Source: Alteromonas sp047556435 (GTDB lineage: Bacteria; Pseudomonadota; Gammaproteobacteria; Enterobacterales; Alteromonadaceae). From it: DNA of 64,000 nucleotides. The stretch lies in assembly GCF_047556435.1 (NCBI RefSeq), contig NZ_CP180210.1, positions 992,001-1,056,000 of the forward strand. The letters run 5' to 3'. Of the stretch, positions 25,370-35,494 are shown piece after piece (the stretch's first letter is position 1; every line of letters begins with the position of its first letter). The notes beneath the pieces are model-generated. The model was not told the DNA's origin. It saw only the letters and a program-made list of their open reading frames with translations, and did not search any database. A program made the position numbers and the translations under genes.

Positions 25370-26539
25370 TCAGACAAGTACGTAGTGAGCCAAAAAACCA
25401 AGTCCGGTGATAACCGCAATCAGCAGCCATACCGGCATTGACGCCTTCCGTAATGCCAAAAAACCAAGCACAATGATAATCACGTCGATGAGGCCTGTAA
25501 CTGACGTGAGTACCAAAGAATTCACCCACACAGCCGCGAGGATCCCAACCACAGAAGCATTGGCTCCGGCCAGCGCATTGGTGGCACCAGGCATGGCGAT
25601 AAGCCTCGACCAGAAGGGCAGGATACCCATCACCAGCAAAAACCCGGGAAGGAACAATCCGGCCGTGGCCAGCAGTGCGATTGTCGACGCAGGGGCGGAA
25701 GTGGGGATCAGCGCGCCCAGGTAAGTAGATAACGTAAACAAGGGGCCGGGCATTCCCTGCACCATACCATAACCGGCCAAGAAGGCATCAGAGCTAATCC
25801 AGCCGTTATCCACAACAGTGCTTTGCAGCATCGGCAAGACCACGTGTCCGCCCCCAAACACCAGCGCGCCAGGCTGATAAAATGCGTAGAAAACCGACAG
25901 TGGACCTGGCTGGGGCCCTGTTACCAGCGGCAGGCTGACAAATAACAGCAAAAACACTGACAGCAGGCAAACACCCGCCACCGGCCCCGGCGCCCGCAGT
26001 GCGACAGCAGGTGGTTTCGCCGATTCTGAACATAGCCGCCATCCCGCCAGTGCTGCCAGAATGATGATTGCCATGTACAGCCAGATTGTATTGATTAATA
26101 ACACCGCTATCAGCGCTGCTAACCCAATTATCCGTCTGGGGATATCGGGGCAGAGGTTTCTGAACATAGTGAGAACAGCATCTGCCACAATAATGCAGGC
26201 GGTCAGTTTCAGGCCATGAATGACGGCGGTTGCACTGCCCGTCAGCAACGTCAGTCCATTAGCAAAACCAAACATGAGCAACGACGACGGCAGGGTGAAT
26301 CCGACAAAGGCTGCCAATGCGCCAGCAATTCCTCCTCGCTGATATCCCAGCATAAAGCCAAGCTGACTGCTGGCAGGGCCTGGCACAAACTGACTTAGTG
26401 ACAACAACTGCGCGAACTGGGCATCATTCAGCCAACGATATTTCTCAACAAAGGCGTGACGAAAATAACCAATATGAGCAGTGGGGCCACCAAACGCAGT
26501 AACTCCCAGTATTAAAAAACGCACAAATATTTCTTTCAT
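25370..26539 (-). CDS. chrA: chromate transporter ChrA
   Basis: Inner-membrane protein of 389 residues of the CHR family (long form, two related halves), which exports chromate. Each half shows the family motifs: TAFGGPTAHIGYF and SLSQFVPGPASSQLGFMLGY in the first; GALVFGGGHVVLPML and GYGMVQGMPGPLFTLSTYLG in the second. About ten membrane helices are predicted. The ATG at 26539 has AAAGG upstream. It stands alone, with no chrB regulator next to it. Confidence 0.93.
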   Translation of the reverse strand: MKEIFVRFLILGVTAFGGPTAHIGYFRHAFVEKYRWLNDAQFAQLLSLSQFVPGPASSQLGFMLGYQRGGIAGALAAFVGFTLPSSLLMFGFANGLTLLTGSATAVIHGLKLTACIIVADAVLTMFRNLCPDIPRRIIGLAALIAVLLINTIWLYMAIIILAALAGWRLCSESAKPPAVALRAPGPVAGVCLLSVFLLLFVSLPLVTGPQPGPLSVFYAFYQPGALVFGGGHVVLPMLQSTVVDNGWISSDAFLAGYGMVQGMPGPLFTLSTYLGALIPTSAPASTIALLATAGLFLPGFLLVMGILPFWSRLIAMPGATNALAGANASVVGILAAVWVNSLVLTSVTGLIDVIIIVLGFLALRKASMPVWLLIAVITGLGFLAHYVLV

Positions 26540-26901
26540 AGTGCCTTTAGCAGTATCAATTCAGCCGGATTTTTCATTACAGTGTATGACGAAACGGAGT
26601 CAGACTGAATGGCCAGATAACCTCATGCGCGGCTACTCTGTGTCGATAACTGTCGAATGATTAAAATAGGGGGATTCAAGGCAGTCATTGCCCGATTATC
26701 CGGTTTACATCTGTAGGGAGAAGACAATCAACGGAAAGTTGGGGCGTACCGGGATCATTATCACGGTTTTTTTGCTATGCTGCTCTGGTCAGAAAACGAG
26801 TAAGCCTGCTGAGCTGGTAAGTGCCTGATTTCAAAAAGTGCAGAAAGTCAGCAGATAACTCGTGAACCCCATAATGCTTATGTGTGTGAAAAAGGAAAAC
26901 G
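26540..26901. promoter_or_regulatory. divergent intergenic region of chrA and the M1 aminopeptidase
   Basis: About 360 bp between two divergent genes, so it must contain both promoters. I see no ORF with a good start and no clear palindrome. Confidence 0.35.
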
Positions 26902-28806
26902 ATGAAGAACATACTTTGGATATCACTGGCGATGCCGCTGTTATTCGCCTGCTCAGAACCAGTGAAAGACAACAATGTTACGGCTGAGAACAGCGAGAGC
27001 AAAGCTCAGGTTGGCAGCGACACCTCAGCGATAGAAGCGGGCAAAGACTATCACTCTTTTGCCAATCCGGATGAAATAACGGTAAAGCATATCGACCTGG
27101 ATTTAACGGCGGACTTTGACAATAAGCAGCTAACAGGCAGTGCAACGCTGACAGTAGAGCGCCAGAAGGACGCTGCAAACACGCTGGTACTGGATACCCG
27201 CGAGCTGGATATCGACAGTGTGACAGTAGCAGGCGAGCCCGTTGAATATACGATGGGGGAAACCGATCCCGCACTGGGTACGGCGTTGTCTATCACGCTG
27301 CCTGAATCTGCGACTACGGTAACCGTAAACTATGCCACTTCACCGGAAGCCTCAGGCGTGCAGTGGCTGACGCCAGCCCAAACTGCCGGCAAACAACACC
27401 CGTTTTTGTTCACACAGGCTCAGGCGATACATGCACGCAGCTTTATTCCGCTGCAGGATTCTCCGCAGGTTCGGGTAACGTACGATGCCACTATTCGTAC
27501 GCCTGACGAATTGCTGGCTGTGATGAGTGCCGCGAACGATCCGGACACGCCCCGCGACGGCGTGTATGAGTTCACCATGCCCCAACCGGTACCCTCTTAC
27601 CTGATTGCGCTGGCCATCGGCGATCTTGAATTTAAGGCGATGGGCAAGCGCACCGGTGTCTATGCTGAACCCTCGATGCTTGACGCCGCGGCAGCGGAGT
27701 TTGAAGATACTGAAAGTATGCTCGAAGCCACAGAAGATAAATACGGACCGTACAGCTGGGATCGTTACGACTTACTGATCCTGCCACCATCGTTTCCGTT
27801 TGGCGGCATGGAAAACCCACGTCTGTCGTTTATCACGCCTACGGTGATTGCCGGCGACAAAAGTCTGGTTTCTCTGATTGCCCATGAGCTGGCACACAGC
27901 TGGTCAGGCAATACGGTGACGAACGCCACATGGCGCGACCTCTGGCTGAATGAAGGCTTCACGACTTACCTGACCTACCGCATTATGGAAATGATTTACG
28001 GTCATGACCGCTATCGCATGGAAGCGGTTCTTGGCTATCAGGATCTGCAGGAAGACATCAATGCGCTACCCGACAACGATGAAATACTGGCTATTGACTT
28101 ACGAGGCCGGGATCCGGATGACGTGTTCTCTGACGTTCCCTATGAGAAAGGCGCGTTATTTTTAAGAGAAATTGAGCAAAAAATTGGTCGGGCAAACTTT
28201 GATGCATTTTTAGTGCAGTACTTTGATCACTTTGCGTTTCAGAGTATTACCACCGATGAGTTCATCGCTTATCTGGATGAGACGCTATTGAAAAAGTACC
28301 CGGAGAAGCTGGACCGGGAGCGTGTGCTGGCGTGGATTTTCGAGCCGGGCCTGCCTGAGGGCGCGCCGGTGCCAACATCCGAAGCATTCACCATCATCGA
28401 TGAGCAACGCACGGCATGGCTGGACGGCGAAAAGGCGGCTGCCGACATTGCGACACAGGACTGGACCGTACACGAGTGGTTATACTTTCTGAATAACCTG
28501 CCGACCGAGCTTAGTGACGAACAGCTCGCGGAACTCGACAGTGCGTTCTCACTGACCCAAAGTAAAAATAATGAAATTGCACATAGCTGGTTGCTGATGG
28601 CCGTGCAGAACGAGTACAAGCCTGCCTACGACAGACTGTATGAGTATCTGGTAAGTATTGGTCGTAACAAACTGGTGAAACCGCTGTATCGCGAATTATC
28701 AAAAACGCCGGAAGGCAAAGCCTTTGCAGCTAAAGCGTTTGAAGAGGCCAAACCGGGTTACCACCCATTAACGATTAAAGCGAACGAAGGGTTTGTAAAC
28801 CCCTAG
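26902..28806 (+). CDS. M1 family aminopeptidase, lipoprotein
   Basis: Zinc aminopeptidase of 634 residues, probably anchored to an envelope membrane (lipobox PLLFAC, Cys17). The substrate motif GGMEN is at 301-305, the zinc motif HELAHSW at 328-334, and the third ligand Glu lies in WLNEGF about 19 residues later. Domain order is an N-terminal beta-saddle, the thermolysin-like catalytic domain, and a C-terminal helical domain, as in the leukotriene A4 hydrolase/cold-active aminopeptidase group rather than the longer PepN. It trims N-terminal residues from peptides. Single gene with AAGGA ahead of the ATG, followed by a strong terminator. Confidence 0.93.
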   Translation: MKNILWISLAMPLLFACSEPVKDNNVTAENSESKAQVGSDTSAIEAGKDYHSFANPDEITVKHIDLDLTADFDNKQLTGSATLTVERQKDAANTLVLDTRELDIDSVTVAGEPVEYTMGETDPALGTALSITLPESATTVTVNYATSPEASGVQWLTPAQTAGKQHPFLFTQAQAIHARSFIPLQDSPQVRVTYDATIRTPDELLAVMSAANDPDTPRDGVYEFTMPQPVPSYLIALAIGDLEFKAMGKRTGVYAEPSMLDAAAAEFEDTESMLEATEDKYGPYSWDRYDLLILPPSFPFGGMENPRLSFITPTVIAGDKSLVSLIAHELAHSWSGNTVTNATWRDLWLNEGFTTYLTYRIMEMIYGHDRYRMEAVLGYQDLQEDINALPDNDEILAIDLRGRDPDDVFSDVPYEKGALFLREIEQKIGRANFDAFLVQYFDHFAFQSITTDEFIAYLDETLLKKYPEKLDRERVLAWIFEPGLPEGAPVPTSEAFTIIDEQRTAWLDGEKAAADIATQDWTVHEWLYFLNNLPTELSDEQLAELDSAFSLTQSKNNEIAHSWLLMAVQNEYKPAYDRLYEYLVSIGRNKLVKPLYRELSKTPEGKAFAAKAFEEAKPGYHPLTIKANEGFVNP

Positions 28807-29183
28807 TCGTTTTGCGCTGCACCTTTGCGGTATCTGGCAGCGGCTGATACCGGTCAGGGTCCCAGGTCTACTCTGAAACCGCGTGCAACATTCGTTGCCA
28901 CGCGGTTTTTTTACTTTAGCTATCGCTGGAACCTTTTGTGTGGCAAGGCCTTTCAAGCTGTTAAAAAACAAACCGCGAGACCTCAGGCAGAATAAACAAC
29001 AGTTTTGCCGGTGTAACGGATTTCCCCTTACAACAATAACGCGAAAACGCTGCCGCTATCGGACGAAGAGTGACATTCAGACAGGTCCTGAAAAAGCGAG
29101 CTGTGTCCGGCAGGCTGTGATCCTAATGCTATGCTAGTGGCGTTTTAACACTATTACCTCATCACATTTCTCAGGGAGGAAAC
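28807..29183. other. intergenic region with terminator and hydrolase promoter
   Basis: About 375 bp. The terminator at 28877-28912 occupies the first third; the rest should carry the promoter of the following hydrolase gene. I see no further gene. Confidence 0.4.
28877..28912 (+). terminator. rho-independent terminator after the M1 aminopeptidase
   Basis: AACCGCGTG pairs with CACGCGGTT, extended inward by CAAC/GTTG with one bulged C, and is followed by a run of seven T. It lies 70 bp after the stop codon. Confidence 0.85.
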
Positions 29184-30548
29184 ATGGTTCGTTTATGGAT
29201 AATTCTCACGCTATCTATGTGCAGCTTTTTGTCTAACGCAAACACCGATATCAGCGGTGACTGGCAGGGAGAGTTGAAGGTACAGGAGGGCATGGTGTTA
29301 CCGCTGGTGCTGCACCTTAGCAAAACCGGCGATACCTATCAGGCAACCCTCGACAGTCCTAGTCAGGGAGCAACGAACATTCCGGTGAATCTGGTTACTT
29401 TTGATGCCCCCGAGCTCATGCTGGATATTCAGGCCATAGGGGCTAAATACGAAGGTACGGTGTCGTCAGCGAAAATAGAGGGCACTTTCAGTCAAATGGG
29501 GCGTTCATTTCCGTTAACGTTAATGCGGCAAACCTCCACCCAGGCCAAAGCCAATAAAGATGCCATGGCACGCCCGCAAGAGCCTGAGCCGCCTTATCCC
29601 TACCACGTTGAAGAGGTCACGGTAACGCATATCAGTGAAGATTTCTCTTTGGCGGGTACGCTTACGCTACCTGACGACGAAGGCCCGTTCCCCGCGGCAA
29701 TCCTTATTACCGGATCAGGCCCACAGGACAGAGACGAAACCCTGGCCGGACACAAGCCATTTAAAGTGATTGCCGATTACCTTACCCGGCAGGGTATTGC
29801 GGTATTGCGGGCGGATGACCGCGGCGTTGCCGGATCAGGTGGCACCTTTGAAGGTGCGACACTTGAGGATTTTGCAACAGATGTCGCATCGTTGTATCAG
29901 TATCTTAGCGATAGAAGCGACATTGAGACCGATCAGATTGGATTAATCGGGCATAGCGAAGGGGGCATGACCGGCCCGCTGTTCGCGATGGAACAGGATA
30001 ACGTGGCCTGGATGGTATTGCTTGCTGCGCCTGGCGTTTCTGGACGCGAAGTGTGGCTCACGCAACAGCGCGACTTTGCGGAGGCTTATGGCGCACCGGA
30101 CCCAGATGCTGCGTACAGTGTGATGGCAAAAGCGCTGGAACTGGCTGAAAAAGACCATTCCGAAGATGAAGTCTTTGCGTTTCTCATCGCCCAGGGACTG
30201 CCAGAGCAAAGTGCACGCATGAACGCCCGGTTTATGACCGGGCCCTGGGGCAGTTCGTTTTTGCGCTATGATCCTGCTGCGGTGCTGCCGACATTGTCGA
30301 TACCGGTGCTGGCAGTCTACGGCGAAAAAGACAGTCAGGTAGCTGCTATGCCCAACGCTAAGGGCATTCAGGACTTATATAAAAAAAGCAACAATACGCT
30401 GCTAACAGTAAAGACACAGCCTGCACTTAATCATTTGTTTCAGCATGCTGAATCGGGATTACCTGATGAATATGCGCGCATTACCGAGACCTTTGATGAA
30501 GCTACGCTGGCGCTGATGGCTGATTGGATCCTCCGGCAACAGCCTTAA
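29184..30548 (+). CDS. exported alpha/beta hydrolase
   Basis: Protein of 454 residues with a signal peptide (to about SNA). An N-terminal beta domain (about 25-115, GDWQGELKVQEGMVLPLVLH) is followed by an alpha/beta hydrolase: GSGPQDRDETLAGHKPF, RADDRGVAGSGG, the nucleophile elbow GHSEGG, and a C-terminal His in LNHLFQHAESG. This resembles the dienelactone-hydrolase-like esterase/peptidase group secreted by marine bacteria. The natural substrate is unknown. GGGAGG precedes the ATG; single gene. Confidence 0.85.
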   Translation: MVRLWIILTLSMCSFLSNANTDISGDWQGELKVQEGMVLPLVLHLSKTGDTYQATLDSPSQGATNIPVNLVTFDAPELMLDIQAIGAKYEGTVSSAKIEGTFSQMGRSFPLTLMRQTSTQAKANKDAMARPQEPEPPYPYHVEEVTVTHISEDFSLAGTLTLPDDEGPFPAAILITGSGPQDRDETLAGHKPFKVIADYLTRQGIAVLRADDRGVAGSGGTFEGATLEDFATDVASLYQYLSDRSDIETDQIGLIGHSEGGMTGPLFAMEQDNVAWMVLLAAPGVSGREVWLTQQRDFAEAYGAPDPDAAYSVMAKALELAEKDHSEDEVFAFLIAQGLPEQSARMNARFMTGPWGSSFLRYDPAAVLPTLSIPVLAVYGEKDSQVAAMPNAKGIQDLYKKSNNTLLTVKTQPALNHLFQHAESGLPDEYARITETFDEATLALMADWILRQQP

Positions 30549-30856
30549 TCGTAACCTGAACCGTCAGGGACGGGCAGGGCGCAGTGCCGCAGTAGGTGAC
30601 ATGCGCTGTGCAATATCAATAGGCATGCACAAAAAGCTGCATCAAACGCCATGAGCAAAAGCCATAGCGAAAGCTGTACCCGTAGGTGCGGCTGTCGCTA
30701 CCAACAGTGAATAACAGGTAGCCGATCCGGTTCAGGCCAGCTGCTCGCCTCGCCATCTGCCATCCCGCTTGCCTGAAACACGTCCCGCACTTTTTACTGC
30801 TTATCTCTGGCGTATACAGGTTCTGACCTGTTCGGTAGAGCTCTGCTGGCACATGA
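30549..30856. other. intergenic region between convergent genes, nothing recognised
   Basis: About 308 bp between the stops of the hydrolase and the RND pump. A 78-codon antisense frame exists but has no membrane, domain or start features. No clear terminator is seen. Confidence 0.35.
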
Positions 30857-33800
30857 CTATGACTTGGCTTGAGGCTGCAGCCTGAAAAACAACGAATACA
30901 GCACCGGCACTACGCCCAGACTTAAAATCGTACCCACAGCCAGGCCAAATGCGATTGCACTGGCCATCGCATAGAACAGCACATCACCGGATAGAATAAG
31001 CGGTACCAGCCCAAGAATAGTGGTGGCTGCGGACATCAGGATCGGGCGCAGTCGTCTGACACTCGCTGTCACGATCGCTTCGGCGTGATCGCCATCTTCT
31101 TTTAGCTCATTGCGCTCGGCATCAATTCGCTCAATAAGAACAATACCATTGTTGACGATAATGCCAGCCAGCGCGTAAAGCCCCAGGATCACCATAAAAC
31201 CAAAGTTACCCTGCATCACAATCAGCCCTACCGCCGCGCCGATGATAATAAGCGGAATGGTGAGCAGAATTATCAGTGTCCGCCTGTAGGAGCGGAACTG
31301 GGCAATCAACAACAGCACGATTATGCCCAGACACAACGGAATGTAGGTGTTCAGTGACTCCTGTGACTTTTTGGACTCTTCAATAACACCATCGTACTCA
31401 ATGGTATAGCCGTAAGGTAAGGTGTCACTGAGTGCTGCAACATCCTCTTGAAGCATAGGTACCATTTCTTCGGCGTTGTAGGTGAAGTTCTTTGCCTCAA
31501 CGGTAATGGTTCGGAACAGGTTTTCGCGGGCAATGCGGGCAAAACCGGTTTCGTACCTGATCTCTGCTACCTGCGTCAGCGGCACGCTCACGTTCCGCGA
31601 CTGGGAATACACATTCACGCTTTTCACGCGATCCAGATTAAAGCGCTCCTCTTCTTTTGCCTGAATGATGACAGGCAGAATATCATCGCCTTCCAGGTAC
31701 TCAGTAATCACGCGCCCCGAGAAATAGGTATTCAGCGTCTGGGCAATATCCGCCGAGCTTATGCCGGCTCTGCGGGCTTTTTGCTGGTCTATATCCAGCT
31801 TTATCTGGGTAACCCGGTTTTCCCAGTTATTGCGAATATCATAGGTGCCGGGCAAGCCTTCAAGAAGCCGCTCTAGCGCTTTGGAAGTGGTAAACAGCAA
31901 GTCTTTATCAGGCCCTTTTACCTGAATTTCAATTTTGCTGGAGTCAGATGGCCCCAGAAACATTTTCGTTACGCGGGCAAAGGCGTTTGGAAACTCCTGA
32001 GCGAACATAGTACGCAGGGTGTCGATGGTAGGCTGAACATGCTTTCTTTGCCCTACATCAATCATAATGAAACCCTTTGAGGGCTCGGGATCAATGGGTG
32101 TCAGAGAAAGTACGAATCGCGGGCCGTCAAAGCCGCCATAGCCGACGTGTTTGTCTATATAAGGGAAACGCTGCTTGTCATCCAGACGTTCAAATACGGC
32201 CTGCAAAGTACGGTTAGTTTCTCTGATAGAACTACCGGTAGGTAAGTCGAGATACACCAGCACTTGTGCGCGGTCTGAATCCGGAAAGAATTTTGCCGGC
32301 ACCTGTGAGAGCCCGTAACCGCCAAGCATAAACAGCCCTACCATAAGACCGACGAACAGGATCCTTAAGTTGAGAATGCGGCGCAAGAACGACTCATAAA
32401 ACGGGTTAAGGCGCTCAAAATAATGGCTTACGGTAAAACGTGATTTCTTTTGCTCGCCCGGTGCAGGCACAAAGTGATAGCACAAATAAGGCGTAATAGT
32501 TTGCGACAGCAGCCAGGACACCAACAGAGAAATCAGGATAATCAGTGATATCGAGCGGGTATATTCGCCAGCGGCGCTGTCTGCCAGCATCAGCGGCAGA
32601 AATACCAGAATGGTGGTGAGAGAAGAGGTCAATAACGGAAACGATAATGACCGGCTACTGTCAGCCAGTGCCTGCTCTCGCGATTCACCATCTTCCAGTC
32701 GTCGCTTGAAGTCCTCGGCCACGACAATGCCATTGTCCACCAGTACGCCCAGCGAAATGATGAGCGTTGCCAGTGACATACGCTCAAGCACCATGCCGGT
32801 AAACGACATCACGGCGATCGTCAGCAAAATCACGCCCGGTACGATAGCGCCCACGATAAAGCCGGCTCTGAATCCCAGGAACAGGATCACCACTGTACAT
32901 ACGATGGCCAGGGTTTCCAGCACGTTGAGGCTGACGCCGTCTACCGCTTTTTCAACCACATCAGCCTGGCGCGTAATGGTTTCCAGTGACAGCCCGGCAG
33001 GTAGCATCGCGTTAAGTTGCGCAAGCTCAGCCTCCATTTGTGGGGAGAATTTCAGTACATCCACGTGATCGCTCTTCGCAATCGCAAATATAATGGCCGG
33101 TTGACCCTGATAAAAGGCCGTGCGCGAGGGGGGATCGACCGGTTCGCGGGTTACACTGGCAATGTCTTTAAGAAGCACGGTTTCCTGTTGCCCTGGCACC
33201 GCGATTAACGCGTTTTCAACGTCGGCCACGGTTTGAAAATAACCTGAGGGCTGGATAGTGAAATTCATGCCGTTGGCATCGACGGTGCCGCCCGGCTGAA
33301 TGATATTCTGCTGCTGTAACATGGTCACTAACTGGTTAGGAGACATGTTTAGCTGGGAGAGCTTGGTATTGTTTATTTCAATGGCAATTTGTTCAGGCAG
33401 CACGCCGAGCAAATCGATGCGTTTTACCCCTTCAACCTTAAACAGCGAGTCACGGATGTGCTGTGCGAAATCGTAGCGTTCACCAGCGGTATAACTCTCT
33501 TCTGCCAATAGCGCGACAGTCAGGACTGCCACATCGCCAAAATTATCGTTCACCAGCGGCAGCGAGGTGCCTTCTGGCAGATCTCCCTGAACCTGCTCAA
33601 GCTCGTCGCGTAAATCGTCCCAAATTTGTTCCAGCTCAAAATACTTATCCTGAATTTTCACGTGAATAATCGATTTTCCGGTCATAGAGACAGAACGAAT
33701 TTCATCGATCTCAGGGAGCTTTCTGGCAGCTTCTTCCAACGTTTTGGTGACTAGCAACTCAACTTTATCAGCAGGCAACCCGGGATACGTGGTGGTGATC

Positions 33801-33940
33801 ACCGATTCCCGAATCGTGATAGACGGATCTTCCTGCGCGGGCAGGGTAAAGTAACTGAACAGTCCGTACAGCATCATGACGATCACGACCGCCAGCATCA
33901 GGCGGTTTTGTTCCAGACTCAGTTGGGAAAGAGACTTCAT
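30857..33940 (-). CDS. RND-family efflux pump, inner-membrane subunit
   Basis: Protein of 1027 residues with the AcrB-like plan: one N-terminal helix, a porter domain, helices 2-6, a second porter domain and helices 8-12. Typical strings are PAQEDPSITIRESVITTTYPG, LGVLVDNGIVVAEDFKRRL (the proton-relay Asp is kept, the second is Asn) and AGIIVNNGIVLIERIDAE. The N-terminal sequence differs from classical AcrB and fits the wider hydrophobe/amphiphile RND group; the substrate cannot be read. The adaptor gene lies 8 bp upstream on the same strand. No outer-membrane channel gene is adjacent, so it probably uses a TolC encoded elsewhere. Confidence 0.92.
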   Translation of the reverse strand: MKSLSQLSLEQNRLMLAVVIVMMLYGLFSYFTLPAQEDPSITIRESVITTTYPGLPADKVELLVTKTLEEAARKLPEIDEIRSVSMTGKSIIHVKIQDKYFELEQIWDDLRDELEQVQGDLPEGTSLPLVNDNFGDVAVLTVALLAEESYTAGERYDFAQHIRDSLFKVEGVKRIDLLGVLPEQIAIEINNTKLSQLNMSPNQLVTMLQQQNIIQPGGTVDANGMNFTIQPSGYFQTVADVENALIAVPGQQETVLLKDIASVTREPVDPPSRTAFYQGQPAIIFAIAKSDHVDVLKFSPQMEAELAQLNAMLPAGLSLETITRQADVVEKAVDGVSLNVLETLAIVCTVVILFLGFRAGFIVGAIVPGVILLTIAVMSFTGMVLERMSLATLIISLGVLVDNGIVVAEDFKRRLEDGESREQALADSSRSLSFPLLTSSLTTILVFLPLMLADSAAGEYTRSISLIILISLLVSWLLSQTITPYLCYHFVPAPGEQKKSRFTVSHYFERLNPFYESFLRRILNLRILFVGLMVGLFMLGGYGLSQVPAKFFPDSDRAQVLVYLDLPTGSSIRETNRTLQAVFERLDDKQRFPYIDKHVGYGGFDGPRFVLSLTPIDPEPSKGFIMIDVGQRKHVQPTIDTLRTMFAQEFPNAFARVTKMFLGPSDSSKIEIQVKGPDKDLLFTTSKALERLLEGLPGTYDIRNNWENRVTQIKLDIDQQKARRAGISSADIAQTLNTYFSGRVITEYLEGDDILPVIIQAKEEERFNLDRVKSVNVYSQSRNVSVPLTQVAEIRYETGFARIARENLFRTITVEAKNFTYNAEEMVPMLQEDVAALSDTLPYGYTIEYDGVIEESKKSQESLNTYIPLCLGIIVLLLIAQFRSYRRTLIILLTIPLIIIGAAVGLIVMQGNFGFMVILGLYALAGIIVNNGIVLIERIDAERNELKEDGDHAEAIVTASVRRLRPILMSAATTILGLVPLILSGDVLFYAMASAIAFGLAVGTILSLGVVPVLYSLFFRLQPQAKS

Positions 33941-33948
33941 AGCGCCGC

Positions 33949-35049
33949 CTACTCGTTAAACAAGCGAGGATGGCCGTTGGCAATGTGGACGCGTTGATTT
34001 TCTTTTAAAAATCCTACGCCAGAGCGCACAATTCGCATACCGTCGGTAAGCTTGCCCTCTACCCGTGCGGTGTCTTTATCCATAGACAATACGTTCACCG
34101 ACACCGCACTCACGATAAATTCATCGCTGTTGTCGGTACTTGTCAGCTGCCAGACAACGTGCTGATTGTTATCTGCTGATGCCACCGCTGACAGGGGAAC
34201 CACAAAGGCGGAAGTGTTATCGCTGTTTTGATAGCGAAAGGTGACTTCGGCGCTCATGCCCGGCTGCAGCTTATCGGGGGTGTCATTCAATCTTACCGTC
34301 ACCGGAAAAGCATTGGCACTTTGCGCCCGGCTGCCAACCTCAAAAATCGTGCCTTCAAGCGTCGCTTCCTCAATCGCAGAGACCGTCACTGAGACTGCGT
34401 CACCTACGGAGACGTTGCCGACCAGGTTTTCCGGCATCAGCACGGCAACTTCAATGCCTGCTGAGCCTTGAATGGTAAACGCTGGCTGCGCAGGGGTAAT
34501 GCGCTGTGAGGGTTCGATGTGACGCTCTGCAATGGTGCCGGCATAGGGCGCCACAAGACGGGTATCGGCAACATCCTCTTTCGCCAGATCAAGCTGTGCG
34601 CGGGCGACTTCTACCTGATCCTTTAATGACTTTAACTGTGTGCTAGCCACATCTAATTCAGCCTGGGAAACCGCGCCCGAGTCAATTAACTGCTGCTTGC
34701 GGCGAAAATCGGTTTGCGCCTCATTTAGCCTGGCCTGCACTTCTGATAGCTGACCCTGTCGCTGCTTCACAGCAAGCTCAAACACTCTGGCTTCAATCGT
34801 GGCCAGTACATCGCCTTTTTCAATCGCATCACCCAGATTCACATTGACGCTTTCGACAATACCAGCCACTTCGAAACTGAGCTGACTGGTCTCCGCCGGT
34901 TGCGCGACGCCGGATAGCACTCTGGCCTCGTTCCCGTCTGAAAACCGGACGTCGGTAGCAATGACTGAGCGCAACAATGCCGGTTGTTCTTTAGGCTCTG
35001 AGCAACCGACAAGAACAAACAATAAAATGATCGGAAAAACAGTACGCAT
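33949..35049 (-). CDS. RND periplasmic adaptor lipoprotein (membrane fusion protein)
   Basis: Adaptor of 366 residues with a lipobox (LLFVLVGC). The order is a first lipoyl half (FEVAGIVESVNVNLGDAIEK), a helical hairpin (VKQRQGQLSEVQARLNEAQT), a second lipoyl half (TRLVAPYAGTIAERHIEP), a beta-barrel and a membrane-proximal domain. It bridges the pump and a TolC-type channel. I chose ATG 35049, with GGGAG nine bases upstream; a GTG frame to 35076 would put charged residues ahead of the signal. Confidence 0.92.
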   Translation of the reverse strand: MRTVFPIILLFVLVGCSEPKEQPALLRSVIATDVRFSDGNEARVLSGVAQPAETSQLSFEVAGIVESVNVNLGDAIEKGDVLATIEARVFELAVKQRQGQLSEVQARLNEAQTDFRRKQQLIDSGAVSQAELDVASTQLKSLKDQVEVARAQLDLAKEDVADTRLVAPYAGTIAERHIEPSQRITPAQPAFTIQGSAGIEVAVLMPENLVGNVSVGDAVSVTVSAIEEATLEGTIFEVGSRAQSANAFPVTVRLNDTPDKLQPGMSAEVTFRYQNSDNTSAFVVPLSAVASADNNQHVVWQLTSTDNSDEFIVSAVSVNVLSMDKDTARVEGKLTDGMRIVRSGVGFLKENQRVHIANGHPRLFNE

Positions 35050-35494
35050 TAGCGTCAACTCCCTGACTGATAACACTTTTAAGTACGGCTAACTGAGACT
35101 TTTAAGCACGGAAAACGCGCCCGCTAAGCCGGAATATATTGTGTATTAGGGTTGGTAATATGTCATTTACGCTACCGGATACAAAATAGTTTTCTTTTTG
35201 CGCTCAACGTGGCTAATCACAGTCGTACTATTTACCAGTCAGAACATTATCGGCGAGGCATCGGGCAGTGACATGATGCAGCACCTGCTTGTTACAGGAA
35301 CGATGCGAATTAACCTCTATTCACCTGGCTGTCTGTCTGAACGACTACAGACTTGTCCGCCTCTTCCCTGATGTCTTTCAGAAAAGCGACGGAGCTGGCG
35401 CGAGCGCATTGCACATATACATATTAAAGTTACAGCGGGAAAGCCAAGGTGTTGGTTGGGAAACGCTGTACATTAGCCTGAGTGGCTTCAGTTT
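35050..35494. promoter_or_regulatory. promoter region of the first RND operon
   Basis: About 445 bp between yigZ and the adaptor gene, both on the minus strand. It should carry the promoter of the pump operon. A 72-codon plus-strand frame has no convincing start or family. No regulator gene is present. Confidence 0.35.

Noticed and set aside
25222..25419. 65-codon minus-strand frame overlapping the end of chrA
   Set aside because: No ribosome-binding site, no family, and it overlaps conserved chrA sequence.
30616..30852. 78-codon minus-strand frame between the hydrolase and the RND pump
   Set aside because: Basic, Cys/Tyr-rich translation without start signal or domain.
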